The notes beneath the pieces were generated by a model that made no database searches, was not told where the DNA came from, and saw only the letters and a list, made by a program, of their open reading frames with translations. Position numbers and translations under genes: made by a program. This document shows, piece by piece, positions 45,135-53,924 of a DNA stretch of 64,000 nt. Within the stretch, counting starts at the first letter, position 1. The number at the start of each line of letters is the position of its first letter. The stretch spans positions 1-64,000 of the forward strand of contig JAHHII010000016.1 of assembly GCA_019358855.1 (NCBI GenBank), read 5' to 3'. The stretch comes from Timaviella obliquedivisa GSE-PSE-MK23-08B. Its GTDB lineage: Bacteria; Cyanobacteriota; Cyanobacteriia; Elainellales; Elainellaceae.

Positions 45135-45533
45135 TTCAGCCTCCTATAGTCCCCTCGCGCCGGGAAACTAGAGTCGTAGAGACAATGGCTACACCGGGCT
45201 AGAGGACGAATTTACTATGTGGGGATGGACTTTGGTCCATAAAATCGGGTAACTCTACATCGGTTGTTGTATACAACAGCCGCTAATGGGACATTTTAGC
45301 CGTCTTAGAGATTGTCGGCTAGGAATTTTATGCAATTTCTGCAATTCTTGTTGAGTTCTTCAAGTATTAACAGCCCAATGATTTGTAGGACGGGCATGTT
45401 ACCCGTTAGGCTAGAAGGCTGTCCTACTCTTACAAGCAAACTCGCAACTGAAATAAAATTGCTGCATCAGGAGGCTCTCTCAGTATTCCCAGAGAAGCAG
45501 TATTCCCGGAAAAATTGGGAAATCCGGTCATTT
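45135..45533. other. Leader of mgtE and intergenic DNA
   Basis: About 400 bases. Next to mgtE, on its strand, is the ribosome site AGGAGGCTGAA. A palindrome is at 45261-45282. A small frame (45312-45551) has no family resemblance. Nothing else recognised. Confidence 0.5.
45261..45282. promoter_or_regulatory. Near-perfect 22-base palindrome upstream of mgtE
   Basis: CGGTTGTTGTATACAACAGC continues as CG to complete the site. The core TGTTGTATACAACA is perfectly self-complementary over 14 bases, with one mismatched pair outside. TTGTATACAA-type cores are typical of GntR-family operators, which is an analogy, not proof. Confidence 0.55.
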
Positions 45534-46397
45534 TTATTTCTCCATGAATAGCAAATTCTTGATGGGTTGCGTCAGGCGGATTGTTTGTCCATCAATTTTT
45601 AGCAGATTTTTCAGCGTGGTTGGGGTGCCCTCCGGAAGGAGGATGAGGCGATCGCTGTTCACCGTCAAATATGCTTCTAGGTCTCCTAAATCAATGCCGT
45701 CATGCTGCGACAAATATCCCATTAATCGCCGAAACAGCTTAGGAAAAATCACCGATTCTTGGGTTAAAGAATTAAATCCTGAAATCGTAAACCCTGCGGT
45801 TGTGACATCGACTGACCACAGCCCTGCTTCTGTAGAACAGGCTTGGGCAACCGCTGCTGTTAAAAACTGCCGAATCTGTGCTAGCTGATTGTTGTAGAAA
45901 ATTGGATAGACTAATCCTTCTTTAAGGAGTTGAAAATTAACGCTTTGTTGTATCCAATTTTTATCCATGACCACCTTACTGCCATCCTGTTTTCCCGATC
46001 GCCCTGGAAACGCTAATGCTAATGCTCGTCCATATTGGTCGGCAAAGTGAGTCAAAATATAACCGGGAGCGATCGCTGGGTCAGCTGCGATCACGCACCA
46101 TTCGTCATCTCGTTGAATGGTGCCAGTATCAAATCCCAACAAATTGAGCAATCTAACTGCTGCTTGTTCGGCGTAGGGTGGTGGCTGATGTTGGCTCCCA
46201 ATCCGGCTTTTGGGCGGCTGAAAATGAGTTTCTAAAGAGTCGATCGCATCTAATCGCAGTTGCGTCACGCCTGCCTGATTAAACTTAACGGGTTGCCCTA
46301 ACTGATTCCACAAACTCAAGTCGTGGGGCATGAAACGAATTGAGTCGCCATCGGGAGCCGAACCCAAAATAGAAAAATTGCCTTCAATCAAAATCAT
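45534..46397 (-). CDS. Staphylococcal-nuclease-like (SNase/TNase) domain protein
   Basis: A 287-residue protein. The N-terminal ~200 residues show the SNase-like pattern DGDSIRF, TQLRLDAIDSLETHF, YAEQAAVRLL, YGRALALAF and VNFQLLKEGLVYP. Active-site arginines are not clearly in place, so nuclease activity is uncertain. A C-terminal ~70-residue extension (FPKLFRRLMGYLSQHDGIDLGDLEAYL) seems to bind or position substrates. The start overlaps the stop of the upstream HEAT-repeat gene by 4 bases. Function is unknown. Confidence 0.65.
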   Translation of the reverse strand: MILIEGNFSILGSAPDGDSIRFMPHDLSLWNQLGQPVKFNQAGVTQLRLDAIDSLETHFQPPKSRIGSQHQPPPYAEQAAVRLLNLLGFDTGTIQRDDEWCVIAADPAIAPGYILTHFADQYGRALALAFPGRSGKQDGSKVVMDKNWIQQSVNFQLLKEGLVYPIFYNNQLAQIRQFLTAAVAQACSTEAGLWSVDVTTAGFTISGFNSLTQESVIFPKLFRRLMGYLSQHDGIDLGDLEAYLTVNSDRLILLPEGTPTTLKNLLKIDGQTIRLTQPIKNLLFMEK

Positions 46398-47332
46398 GGG
46401 TTAGATGCGTCTCCTGCCATGGCTTGCTGTACCCGTTGCCAGAGAATAGCATCTGATTGATACATTTTGAGCGCCCCGATCGCCCCATCCCGATCGCGCT
46501 GATTTCCCGTTGCAACTAGCGTTAACAGAAAATCTAAAGCATGATCTTGCCGCAACATAGCGATCGCCAGTAAACCCGTTAACCGCAACTCTGTCATTGT
46601 TGTGCGCTGCCACCACTGCCGCAAAATCTCAAACGCTTCAGGCTGCCGCGATTCGCCTAAAGCCAATGCTGCCATCTCGCTAATTTCGGGAGATTTGTCT
46701 AAAAAACTAGCGATTAATGGTAGAGAGGGTTGAGGCGCTAAACTCATCAGCCCCGTAAAACATTCGGATACAACCTGTGGATCTTCGTCGCCCATTCGAG
46801 CCTTAAATCGCAGCAGTGGCACAGCTTGAGGATGGGCGGTGTAGGCGATCGCCCGAATTGCCCCAATCCGCGCCTCTGATTCGGCATCGGCTAACAAATC
46901 TGCTAATTCGCTCATCACATCAACATAATTCATCCGTACCAAGCCTAGGGCACAGGTGCCTCGTAGTGCGGCAGCCGTATCGGTTGGGCTACCCCAGCCT
47001 GGCTCCTTTTGTACAAAATGAATGCCCCCAAGAAACAGCGATTCTTCAGAATAATCCATGCGGTATAGGGCTTCGGCAATCCGTTGTTTCGCTTTGCAAC
47101 TCGGATCTGTTTCTGCCCCGTTTGTCATAAACTTGGAGAATGCAGCAGCTAATTCTGGAATCAGCGATCGCACTTCAGCTTCTCCAATTACCTTCGCAGC
47201 TTGGGCAATGGCGATCGAAAATTTGCTACTCAGGATCTGACGCAAAACCGCTATGCCAGCCTCCGATGTGGGATCATTCCGCACTTCAGCCAAGCTAGCC
47301 AGCAACTCTTCTTGTTTTTTTGACTTTGCCAT
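46394..47332 (-). CDS. HEAT-repeat protein
   Basis: A 312-residue protein starting MAKSKKQEELLASLAEVRND. Helical HEAT/PBS-lyase-type repeats run through it, for example EARIGAIRAIAYTAHPQAVPLLRFKAR and EISEMAALALGESRQPEAFEIL. These make a scaffold for protein contacts. The frame is open another 58 codons, but they would overlap the divergent PPK2 gene, so the ATG at 47332 is preferred. It is translationally coupled to the SNase-like gene. Confidence 0.75.
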   Translation of the reverse strand: MAKSKKQEELLASLAEVRNDPTSEAGIAVLRQILSSKFSIAIAQAAKVIGEAEVRSLIPELAAAFSKFMTNGAETDPSCKAKQRIAEALYRMDYSEESLFLGGIHFVQKEPGWGSPTDTAAALRGTCALGLVRMNYVDVMSELADLLADAESEARIGAIRAIAYTAHPQAVPLLRFKARMGDEDPQVVSECFTGLMSLAPQPSLPLIASFLDKSPEISEMAALALGESRQPEAFEILRQWWQRTTMTELRLTGLLAIAMLRQDHALDFLLTLVATGNQRDRDGAIGALKMYQSDAILWQRVQQAMAGDASNP

Positions 47333-47344
47333 CCCCTTTCCTCT

Positions 47345-48232
47345 ATGAATCACAAACCTTTGATCGTTAAACCCGGCGCAACTATCTCTCTCAAAGATTA
47401 TGACCCCAAGTATACGGGCGAATTTAAAGATAAGACCGAGGCTCAAGCCAAGCTCCAAACAGATACAGGACGGATTGGTGCTTATCAAAATGTGCTGTAT
47501 GCCCAAAATACCTATGCGCTACTGCTAATTTTTCAGGCAATGGATGCAGCGGGCAAAGATAGTACCATTAAGCACGTTATGTCTGGCGTGAACCCACAGG
47601 GCTGTCAGGTGTTTAGCTTCAAAGCACCTTCAACAGAGGAATTGGATCATGATTATTTATGGCGATCGTTTAAAGCATTGCCGGAACGGGGGCGCATTGG
47701 CATTTTTAACCGTTCTTACTACGAGGAAGTTTTAGCGGTACGGGTTCATCCTGAAATCTTGGCTACACAGAAGTTGCCCCATTTGCCGAAAGGCGACCCT
47801 TCCGGTATCGGCAAAGCCGCGCGCATTTGGCAGCAACGGTTTGAGGAAATCAACAACTTTGAAAAATACTTAGATAATAACGGAATCGTTGTTCTTAAAT
47901 TCTTCCTCAATGTCTCTAAGGATGAACAGAAAAAGCGATTTCTAGAACGCATTAATATCCCTGAAAAGAACTGGAAATTTTCCCTCAGCGATCTTGAAGT
48001 TCGACAATTTTGGGATGATTATATGTATGCCTATGAGGAGGTACTTAGCTACACCAGTACTGATCATGCACCCTGGCACGTGATTCCAGCCGACCGCAAA
48101 TGGTTTACTCGCTTGGCAGTTGCTGATATTGTTTGTACAAAATTAGAAGAACTGAATTTACAATATCCTCAGATGAATCCAGAACATTTGCAGGAGCTTT
48201 TGCGGGTTAAAGCGATTTTGGAGAATGAATAG
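47345..48232 (+). CDS. ppk2: Polyphosphate kinase 2 family protein
   Basis: A 295-residue enzyme with Walker A QAMDAAGKDSTIKHVMSG, lid-type FNRSYYEEVLAVRVHPE and the RFLERINIPEKNWKFS segment of the PPK2 family. PPK2 enzymes use polyphosphate to phosphorylate nucleotides (ADP, GDP or AMP); which one cannot be read. Its start codon is 13 bases from that of the divergent HEAT-repeat gene, so the promoters must overlap. The symbol is for the family. Confidence 0.92.
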   Translation: MNHKPLIVKPGATISLKDYDPKYTGEFKDKTEAQAKLQTDTGRIGAYQNVLYAQNTYALLLIFQAMDAAGKDSTIKHVMSGVNPQGCQVFSFKAPSTEELDHDYLWRSFKALPERGRIGIFNRSYYEEVLAVRVHPEILATQKLPHLPKGDPSGIGKAARIWQQRFEEINNFEKYLDNNGIVVLKFFLNVSKDEQKKRFLERINIPEKNWKFSLSDLEVRQFWDDYMYAYEEVLSYTSTDHAPWHVIPADRKWFTRLAVADIVCTKLEELNLQYPQMNPEHLQELLRVKAILENE

Positions 48233-48267
48233 ACAGAGGGCATTTAAGATTGGCTCAGTGGTCAGGA

Positions 48268-48603
48268 TTAGCTCACAGCAAAGCCATTATATTGGCGCAT
48301 GAAAGGCGAGTGATATGCCAAGACAATATCTTCCTTGGTAATTCCTTGTTCGGTGAGTTCATTGGCAACACCCACTTCTGTGCCGTCATATTGAATCCAG
48401 ATTTTCCCTCCGTTCAGGTCGATGTGAATTAGCGCACCGTACACGCGCCTTTTTTGCAGCCATCCTGTACGGATGACTTGGTAGCGATCGCGCTCTAGGT
48501 TAAACAAAACTCCCATTTCGATCTCACCATAGGCAGGCTTGATCTGGCCGTGTTCAGTGAGGATTTGTTGAACAACTTGGCGATAGTGATTCAGCTTATC
48601 CAT
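48268..48603 (-). CDS. xisI: XisI-family protein
   Basis: A 111-residue protein starting MDKLNHYRQVVQQILTEH and containing VRNLERDRYQVI-type and YGALIHIDLNGGKIWIQYDGTE motifs of XisI. XisI was named from the fdxN DNA-element excision machinery of Anabaena but is common outside such elements. Its 5' end overlaps xisH by 13 bases. No excision element or XisF recombinase is seen here. Confidence 0.88.
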   Translation of the reverse strand: MDKLNHYRQVVQQILTEHGQIKPAYGEIEMGVLFNLERDRYQVIRTGWLQKRRVYGALIHIDLNGGKIWIQYDGTEVGVANELTEQGITKEDIVLAYHSPFMRQYNGFAVS

Positions 48604-49004
48604 TGCAGGATACTCCTATCTTCTATTTCATAAACCACTAGACGCATTTGATATTCATCTACCCCTTCTTGAACAAACCGTAGGCGGAAAAATTCATCAT
48701 AGGTTTGGCTAGGGACAGCTAAGTACAGAATACGACTTGGCTCCTGCGATCGCAATGCTCGCCGATAGTTGAGGTATTGTCCAACAGCAGTATAAAATTC
48801 GGAGATAGCTGATGGTTTGGTAAAGCTTTTAACTTCGACAGCAATTTTTTCTTGACCGCGAGTAGCAGCGATTAGTCGTTCCGCACCAAGATCAATTTGC
48901 ATTTGGACATCACCATAGTCAACAGGAAAAGGATCATGGGTGATCTGCTAGCCGTCTTTGATGAGTGCGTCTCTCACTACAGGGCGAAATAAATCTTTTG
49001 CCAT
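48591..49004 (-). pseudogene. xisH: xisH-family gene with an in-frame amber codon
   Basis: The full frame from ATG at 49004 encodes 137 codons, the normal XisH size. Residues 1-18 read MAKDLFRPVVRDALIKDG, then codon 19 is TAG (48948-48950) where XisH has Trp, then QITHDPFPVDYGDVQMQIDL continues in frame. The rest is complete to the stop at 48591. A shorter 103-residue product could begin at the Met at 48902, lacking the conserved N-terminus. The TGG to TAG change looks like a simple point mutation; sequencing error should be excluded. It overlaps xisI. Confidence 0.82.
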
Positions 49005-49011
49005 AACAGCC

Positions 49012-50067
49012 TTATTGCAACAAACTCACCAATGCTTCCAACAAAATCTGATTCTGTTCCGCTGTTCCTACAGTAATGCGCAGCTTATCTGCTAGCCCAG
49101 GTTGGTTGAAGTAGCGCACCAAAATTCCTCGTTCCTTTAGCCCTAAATAGAGGCTTTCGGCATGACTGCCAGAAGGCACAGTTGCCAGCAAAAAATTACC
49201 GTGGGAGGGACGCATTTCAAACCCAAGCTGCTTGAGATCAATCATCATCTGAGCCCGATCGCCCTTTACTTTTGTCGCACATGCATTTTTATACGTCTGG
49301 TCGCGCATGGCGGCAGCGCCGACCTGAATGGCGATCGCATCAAGGTTATAACTATCTTTTACCTTAAATAAACCTGCTAATAGCTTGGGATTTGCCACTC
49401 CAAAGCCCATCCGCAAACCCGCCAGCGAATAGCCTTTTGAAAGTGTCCGCAGTACGATCACATTCTCAAATTCTTGCACGAGCGACAACGCTGAACCTTC
49501 AGCAAAATCTACATAGGCTTCATCTACTGCCAACACTCCCTTCACCCGCGCTGCTAATTCACGTAGTTGATCGAGCGGCACCGTGTGCCCCGATGGACTA
49601 TTAGGCGATGCGATGAACGTAATGGCGGCTTGGGCGGCAACGAGGGCATCAATGGGCAGTTCAAAGTTTTCGCTGTAGGGAATTTCTACCGTGTTTGCGG
49701 GCTGAATTTCTGCTAGCGTGCGGTAAAGAACGTAGGTGGGCATGGGATAGACAATGGGGCGATCGCTCCCCTCGGCACAAGCGCGCACCAACACATTCAA
49801 CACATCATCACTGCCATTTCCTACTATTACCCAATCGGCAGGAACACCCAACACATCACTCACTGCACTACAAAACTCCCGCGCAAACGGATCGGGGTAT
49901 CGTCGCAGCCATTCGCCATCCAGGTTTTGCAGAACCGCCATAGCTTTGGGCGAGGGCGGATAAGGATTCTCATTGGTGTTGAGTTTAATGATGGGTGTGC
50001 CCGGTTTGGGTTGTTCTCCAGGAACGTAGCCATTCATGGCATCAACTGTGGGGCGGAAGTAACTCAT
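49012..50067 (-). CDS. hisC: Histidinol-phosphate aminotransferase
   Basis: A 351-residue PLP enzyme starting MSYFRPTVDAMNGYVPGEQP. It contains KLNTNENPYPPSPK, NGSDDVLNVL, SPNSPSGHTVP, AVDEAYVDFAEG and the PLP-lysine region RTLSKGYSLAGLRMG. It converts imidazole acetol phosphate to histidinol phosphate in histidine synthesis. The open frame extends 58 codons upstream to 50241, but these overlap the MBL gene start, so 50067 is chosen. No other his gene is in the window. Confidence 0.92.
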   Translation of the reverse strand: MSYFRPTVDAMNGYVPGEQPKPGTPIIKLNTNENPYPPSPKAMAVLQNLDGEWLRRYPDPFAREFCSAVSDVLGVPADWVIVGNGSDDVLNVLVRACAEGSDRPIVYPMPTYVLYRTLAEIQPANTVEIPYSENFELPIDALVAAQAAITFIASPNSPSGHTVPLDQLRELAARVKGVLAVDEAYVDFAEGSALSLVQEFENVIVLRTLSKGYSLAGLRMGFGVANPKLLAGLFKVKDSYNLDAIAIQVGAAAMRDQTYKNACATKVKGDRAQMMIDLKQLGFEMRPSHGNFLLATVPSGSHAESLYLGLKERGILVRYFNQPGLADKLRITVGTAEQNQILLEALVSLLQ

Positions 50068-50179
50068 AGGGATAGAAGGCTTGAGGGCAGCAGTTTCTAT
50101 TTTACCGAGAAGGGGCGCAATCAGCCTGAGAGATGATAGGGTGTTAAATCTATTCCTTCGAGATTTTATGGTGTGATTC

Positions 50180-51166
50180 ATGAATGTAGATCTCTCTCGT
50201 CGGTCTTTTCTAAAAACAGCAGCACTCGCTGCGATCGCCACTTCTCTCCCCGTTGCATTCTACTCTGTTGCCAAAGCTCAAACGCCGCCCCGTAACCCCG
50301 GTTTTTATCGGTTTAAAGTAGGCGAGTTTAACCTAGCAACTATTAGCGATGGCGTTTTGGCGGCTCCGGCAGCACTCTTTGCAGGCAACGCTACCCCCGA
50401 ACAATTGCAGGCGGTCTTGAAGGAGGGCTTTCAATCAGAAACATTAACACCCGACTGCAATATTCTGTTTATCAATACGGGTAGTCATAAAGTTTTGATT
50501 GATAGCGGCAGCGGCAATCTAAACGGGGCAACGGCGGGTAAGTTGATTGAAAATTTGGCATCAGTTCAAATTGCGCCCACGGATATTGATACCATCATCA
50601 TTACCCACGCCCACGGCGATCATGTGGGTGGCTTGACCGATCCGATGGGCACTCTGTTGTTTCCTAATGCCCAGTATTACGTGTCCAATACTGAATGGCA
50701 ATTTTGGATGAATCCGAGAGTCAGCTTACCCAAAGTGAAGCTGCCTGATGAGGCGAAAAAGGGGGCGATTGCTACTGCCAAAAAGCAGTTGACCTCAATA
50801 CAAGGACGGGTGACTCGTTTTGAAATGAACGAGGAAATTATTCCGGGGATCACGGCTATTCCAACACCCGGACATACGGCAGGTCATGTTGCTATTCAAA
50901 TTACGTCAGGAGAATCAACCCTGATTCATACAGCAGACGTGGTGCATATCTCTACGATTAACTTGTGGAATCCTAGCTGGAAGCCAGTTTTTGATGCCGA
51001 CCCAGAACAGGCAGCGGCAACGCGGCAGTCAACGCTGGCAAAAATTGCGAGCGATCGCACCCTCATGTTTGCGTACCACTTTCCGTTCCCTGGCATTGGG
51101 CACATTACACCCCGCGAGGCAGGCGGTTTTAATTGGAAGCCAGTTAATTGGCAGTTTGAGTCTTAG
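50180..51166 (+). CDS. Tat-exported metallo-beta-lactamase-fold hydrolase
   Basis: A 328-residue protein. The N-terminus shows a Tat signal (SRRSFLKTAALAAIATSLPVA, cleavage near AKAQ). The zinc-binding motif is THAHGDHVGGLTD, with later histidines in PTPGHTAGHVAIQ and ADVVHIST and a final HF region. The fold hydrolyses a wide variety of substrates, for instance lactones or phosphodiesters; the substrate is not evident. It is divergent from hisC and overlaps the convergent Uma2 gene by 4 bases. Confidence 0.85.
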   Translation: MNVDLSRRSFLKTAALAAIATSLPVAFYSVAKAQTPPRNPGFYRFKVGEFNLATISDGVLAAPAALFAGNATPEQLQAVLKEGFQSETLTPDCNILFINTGSHKVLIDSGSGNLNGATAGKLIENLASVQIAPTDIDTIIITHAHGDHVGGLTDPMGTLLFPNAQYYVSNTEWQFWMNPRVSLPKVKLPDEAKKGAIATAKKQLTSIQGRVTRFEMNEEIIPGITAIPTPGHTAGHVAIQITSGESTLIHTADVVHISTINLWNPSWKPVFDADPEQAAATRQSTLAKIASDRTLMFAYHFPFPGIGHITPREAGGFNWKPVNWQFES

Positions 51167-51759
51167 CGTCCTATCTCGGCAAGAAACTCTGTCACCGCGT
51201 CATATTGATCGTGATAAGTCACATAGCGCAGAAAAGTTTCAAGGGGCAGACTGGGCAGCAGTCTACTCCTTGAAACTTTCTGATAGCCTATGACTGACTC
51301 AATGTTGTTTAATTGGTAGATACTGAGTACGCCATCCTCCCAAAACCAAACTTCGAGAACGCCCATTCGTCGGTAGATTTCCAGCTTATCTATTCCGCCG
51401 CTCGTTCTGACGACTTCTACAACTAAGTCAGGATAGGGTTTTCGCGTATCAAGATTATAGGATTCGTCAGGTTCTCCTCTAGCTCCTATCTCTGGAGTAC
51501 CCAGGGTCGGACTCCCACGTTTGTAAAAGCGAATTTTTGCGGCTCTCATGTAAGCATCAAGAAGAAGCCCGATAGTAGATTTGAATTCTTCGTGTTCGTC
51601 TGAAAGAGGCATTATTTCTAAAGTTTCATCCAAATAGGCAAGCTTGAATCTGCCCAAAATGCTGAGCGCTCGATCGATTTCCTCGAGCTGTTGCCAGGAA
51701 ACATGGTGAATCAGGTTTGCGGGTTTGGCATGAAGCGGACTTAAAAGTTGCGTTGTCAT
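51163..51759 (-). CDS. Uma2-family (DUF820) nuclease-fold protein
   Basis: A 198-residue, apparently intact family member. It contains LPLSDEHEEFK-type, PDLVVEVVRTSGGIDKLEIYRRMGVLEVWFW and YQLNNIES motifs with the acidic residues and lysine of the PD-(D/E)XK fold. Uma2 genes are numerous in cyanobacteria and may be mobile-associated; the biological role is unknown. It contrasts with the frameshifted copy at 33315. It overlaps the stop of the MBL gene. Confidence 0.85.
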   Translation of the reverse strand: MTTQLLSPLHAKPANLIHHVSWQQLEEIDRALSILGRFKLAYLDETLEIMPLSDEHEEFKSTIGLLLDAYMRAAKIRFYKRGSPTLGTPEIGARGEPDESYNLDTRKPYPDLVVEVVRTSGGIDKLEIYRRMGVLEVWFWEDGVLSIYQLNNIESVIGYQKVSRSRLLPSLPLETFLRYVTYHDQYDAVTEFLAEIGR

Positions 51760-51812
51760 AACCCATTCTTTAATAGTTCAACCTGCTAAGAGCAATTTTA
51801 CCCATAGATTTA

Positions 51813-53069
51813 CTAGAAAACTGTTCCATCGCTAATAATTTGAATTGGCGGAGCGCCTCTAGGTCTTAGCTCCGCCGCTATTTTACGCCCTGCTGCCCAG
51901 GTGCCGCCTTCTAGGACTTTTACTAGTGGTAAAGATTGGGCATCCATTCCTAGCTTTTGGCGAATTGTTTCGGCAATGCGATCGAGCAAAATCACCGTCA
52001 ACGATCGCCACTCTACAATCACTTCTGAATCGGGTGAGTGTGTTTCTTGCAATACGCCCGAATGCTTGGGTTGCAACAGTCCTAAATCCATGCATAAACC
52101 GCCATTACGATACTCCGATAATCCTGTCAATTTATCCAAGTGAGTAATTTCTAAGCCCAATTCTTGCAAAGGCTCTAGCAAAGAGTAAGTCAGCCATTGG
52201 GAGAGTTTATGGAACGGCACAATCTGAGAGCCAACGCCGCGATCGGGCAAGGCAGAGTGAAGCCAAACATCGCCCATATTGATATTGTCTAGCCTGATCC
52301 GACCTTCCCAAATCTCGCTAAATCCTTCAAGAACTGCCTCAAAAACCTGTTGCGCCTCTAGTTGATTGGACTGCGACCCCTTGCGGGTATCTTGAAGCGC
52401 GCGCGCTACTAAATAATTGACTAAATACCCTAGTCGGGGCTGTTTCCCTGGCTGTTCTCCAGAAAACAAATGGGGCGATTGGGATAAAACGTTGCCCAAA
52501 CGTTGCATCAGCTTGAGTCGTCCCGCCATCCCCACTAAAGAATTGCGATCGCTGACTTGAAATCCTTCTATTAACGTGGCTTCTGTAAGATTTTGTAATC
52601 CGGCTGCATCAGTTTGTAAGGCGTGAGGAATGCTAGAGAACGCACTTTGTAGAAACAGATGAAAGCTGGCAACGCCTAATCCTTCGGAACGTTGAAACGT
52701 TTGTCCGGTTGACGCTTCTAAGTACTGCCAACCTGTACCTGCGCCTGCATCTAGGAGAACGCTAGGAATAACGAGGTCAAACTTTGCTTGGGCTTTTTCT
52801 AGAGGGTTTAATTTTGCAAGGTGCTGATTCAACAGCGCAGAGCGAGAAATGCCACCTGCTTCAAAATGTCGCCAACGGCTGTGAAAGGGAATTTGTAGGG
52901 TTGGATATGTCGCTCGCATCACTTCAATGACGTAGTCTGCGGTGCGATCGAGTTGTGTTAGATCGAGATGGAAATGTTGAAGTTGGTTGGCAGTAGCGAG
53001 GGCAAAAATTTGACCGCAGCGATCGCGGATGCCTTGAGGAGAGCGAAGGTAGGCGATCGAGGGATGCAT
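51813..53069 (-). CDS. URC4/Urg3-family protein (DUF1688), uracil catabolism
   Basis: A 418-residue protein from MHPSIAYLRSPQGIRDRCGQIF; the frame is open to 53177, which would overlap upp by 80 bases, so the shorter start is favoured but uncertain. The family pattern (LDLTQLDRTADYVIEVMRATYP, IPFHSRWRHFEAGGISR, SVLLDAGAGTGWQY) matches DUF1688. In yeast URC4 is required for uracil degradation by the URC pathway. It follows upp after 28 bases and faces the URC1-like gene across a divergent promoter, so the three form a pathway set. Confidence 0.85.
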   Translation of the reverse strand: MHPSIAYLRSPQGIRDRCGQIFALATANQLQHFHLDLTQLDRTADYVIEVMRATYPTLQIPFHSRWRHFEAGGISRSALLNQHLAKLNPLEKAQAKFDLVIPSVLLDAGAGTGWQYLEASTGQTFQRSEGLGVASFHLFLQSAFSSIPHALQTDAAGLQNLTEATLIEGFQVSDRNSLVGMAGRLKLMQRLGNVLSQSPHLFSGEQPGKQPRLGYLVNYLVARALQDTRKGSQSNQLEAQQVFEAVLEGFSEIWEGRIRLDNINMGDVWLHSALPDRGVGSQIVPFHKLSQWLTYSLLEPLQELGLEITHLDKLTGLSEYRNGGLCMDLGLLQPKHSGVLQETHSPDSEVIVEWRSLTVILLDRIAETIRQKLGMDAQSLPLVKVLEGGTWAAGRKIAAELRPRGAPPIQIISDGTVF

Positions 53070-53097
53070 GAGTGTTTGACCTGTGTGATGATAGCGG

Positions 53098-53730
53098 TTA
53101 TTGCGTACCAAATAAGCGATCGCCTGCGTCTCCCAATCCTGGGACAATATAACCGTGTTCATCCAGGCGTTCATCAATGGCGGCGGTGTAGAGGGGAACG
53201 TCGGGGTGCTGTTCGTGAAAATGCTGGATGCCTTCTGGAGCAGCTAATAAACAGACAAATTTGATAGAGGCTGGATTGGATTCTTTAAGGCGATCGATCG
53301 CGGCTACTGCTGAGTTGCCAGTTGCCAGCATCGGATCAACCACCACCATGTCCCGCTGCTCCACATCAATAGGTAGCTTAAAATAATACTCTACCGTCAT
53401 TAGGGTGCCCGGTTCACGGTATAGCCCAATGTGTCCGACCTTGGCAGTTGGCAATAGCTCCATCATTCCGTCTAGCAAGCCTTGTCCTGCCCGCATGATA
53501 GACACAATCACCATCCTTTTGTCTGCTAACATCGGTGCTTTCATGGGAGCAACCGGAGTTTGAATCATTTCGTACTTAAGCGGTAAGTCGCGGGTTACTT
53601 CGTAAGCCAAAAGCAAAGAAGTTTCCTTCAAAAGCCTCCGAAAATTCTGCGTGTCTGTTTCTTGCTGACGCATCAACGTTAGCTTGTGCTGCACTAGGGG
53701 ATGACGGATTACAAATACTTCAGATGCCAT
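53098..53730 (-). CDS. upp: Uracil phosphoribosyltransferase
   Basis: A 210-residue enzyme of the UPRT family. [14 protein letters not shown] and [11 protein letters not shown] are in the N-terminal half; the PRPP-binding loop is [17 protein letters not shown] and the uracil-contacting end is [16 protein letters not shown]. It makes UMP from uracil and PRPP. In this context it also matches URC6, the first step of the URC uracil-degradation pathway. Same strand as URC4 and divergent from the URC1-like gene. Confidence 0.95.
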   Translation of the reverse strand: MASEVFVIRHPLVQHKLTLMRQQETDTQNFRRLLKETSLLLAYEVTRDLPLKYEMIQTPVAPMKAPMLADKRMVIVSIMRAGQGLLDGMMELLPTAKVGHIGLYREPGTLMTVEYYFKLPIDVEQRDMVVVDPMLATGNSAVAAIDRLKESNPASIKFVCLLAAPEGIQHFHEQHPDVPLYTAAIDERLDEHGYIVPGLGDAGDRLFGTQ

Positions 53731-53924
53731 TTATACTGGTGTCACTTAGAGAATTTTGTTAGCAAACTTAAAAACATACGTTAGATAAAGAACCTAGCAG
53801 ATGCCATTATTTTGTATCTGTAGTTACTTTAGCGAACTAACTTGCTCATATTAAAGCGGGTTAATATCCGAACTCTAAGGATTAGAATACAGCACATTAA
53901 TATCATCAGGGCGGCAAAACTCCT

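Noticed and set aside
45135-45350. M-box magnesium riboswitch upstream of mgtE
   Set aside because: The conserved M-box pairing and GAGGCTCCT-type motifs were not found on the mgtE strand.
45312-45551. 79-codon frame upstream of the SNase-like gene
   Set aside because: It is antisense at its end, has no recognisable domain and no ribosome site.
48268-49004. An fdxN-type programmed DNA element
   Set aside because: XisH and XisI occur without XisF or a fdxN/nif context here, and such genes are common outside excision elements.
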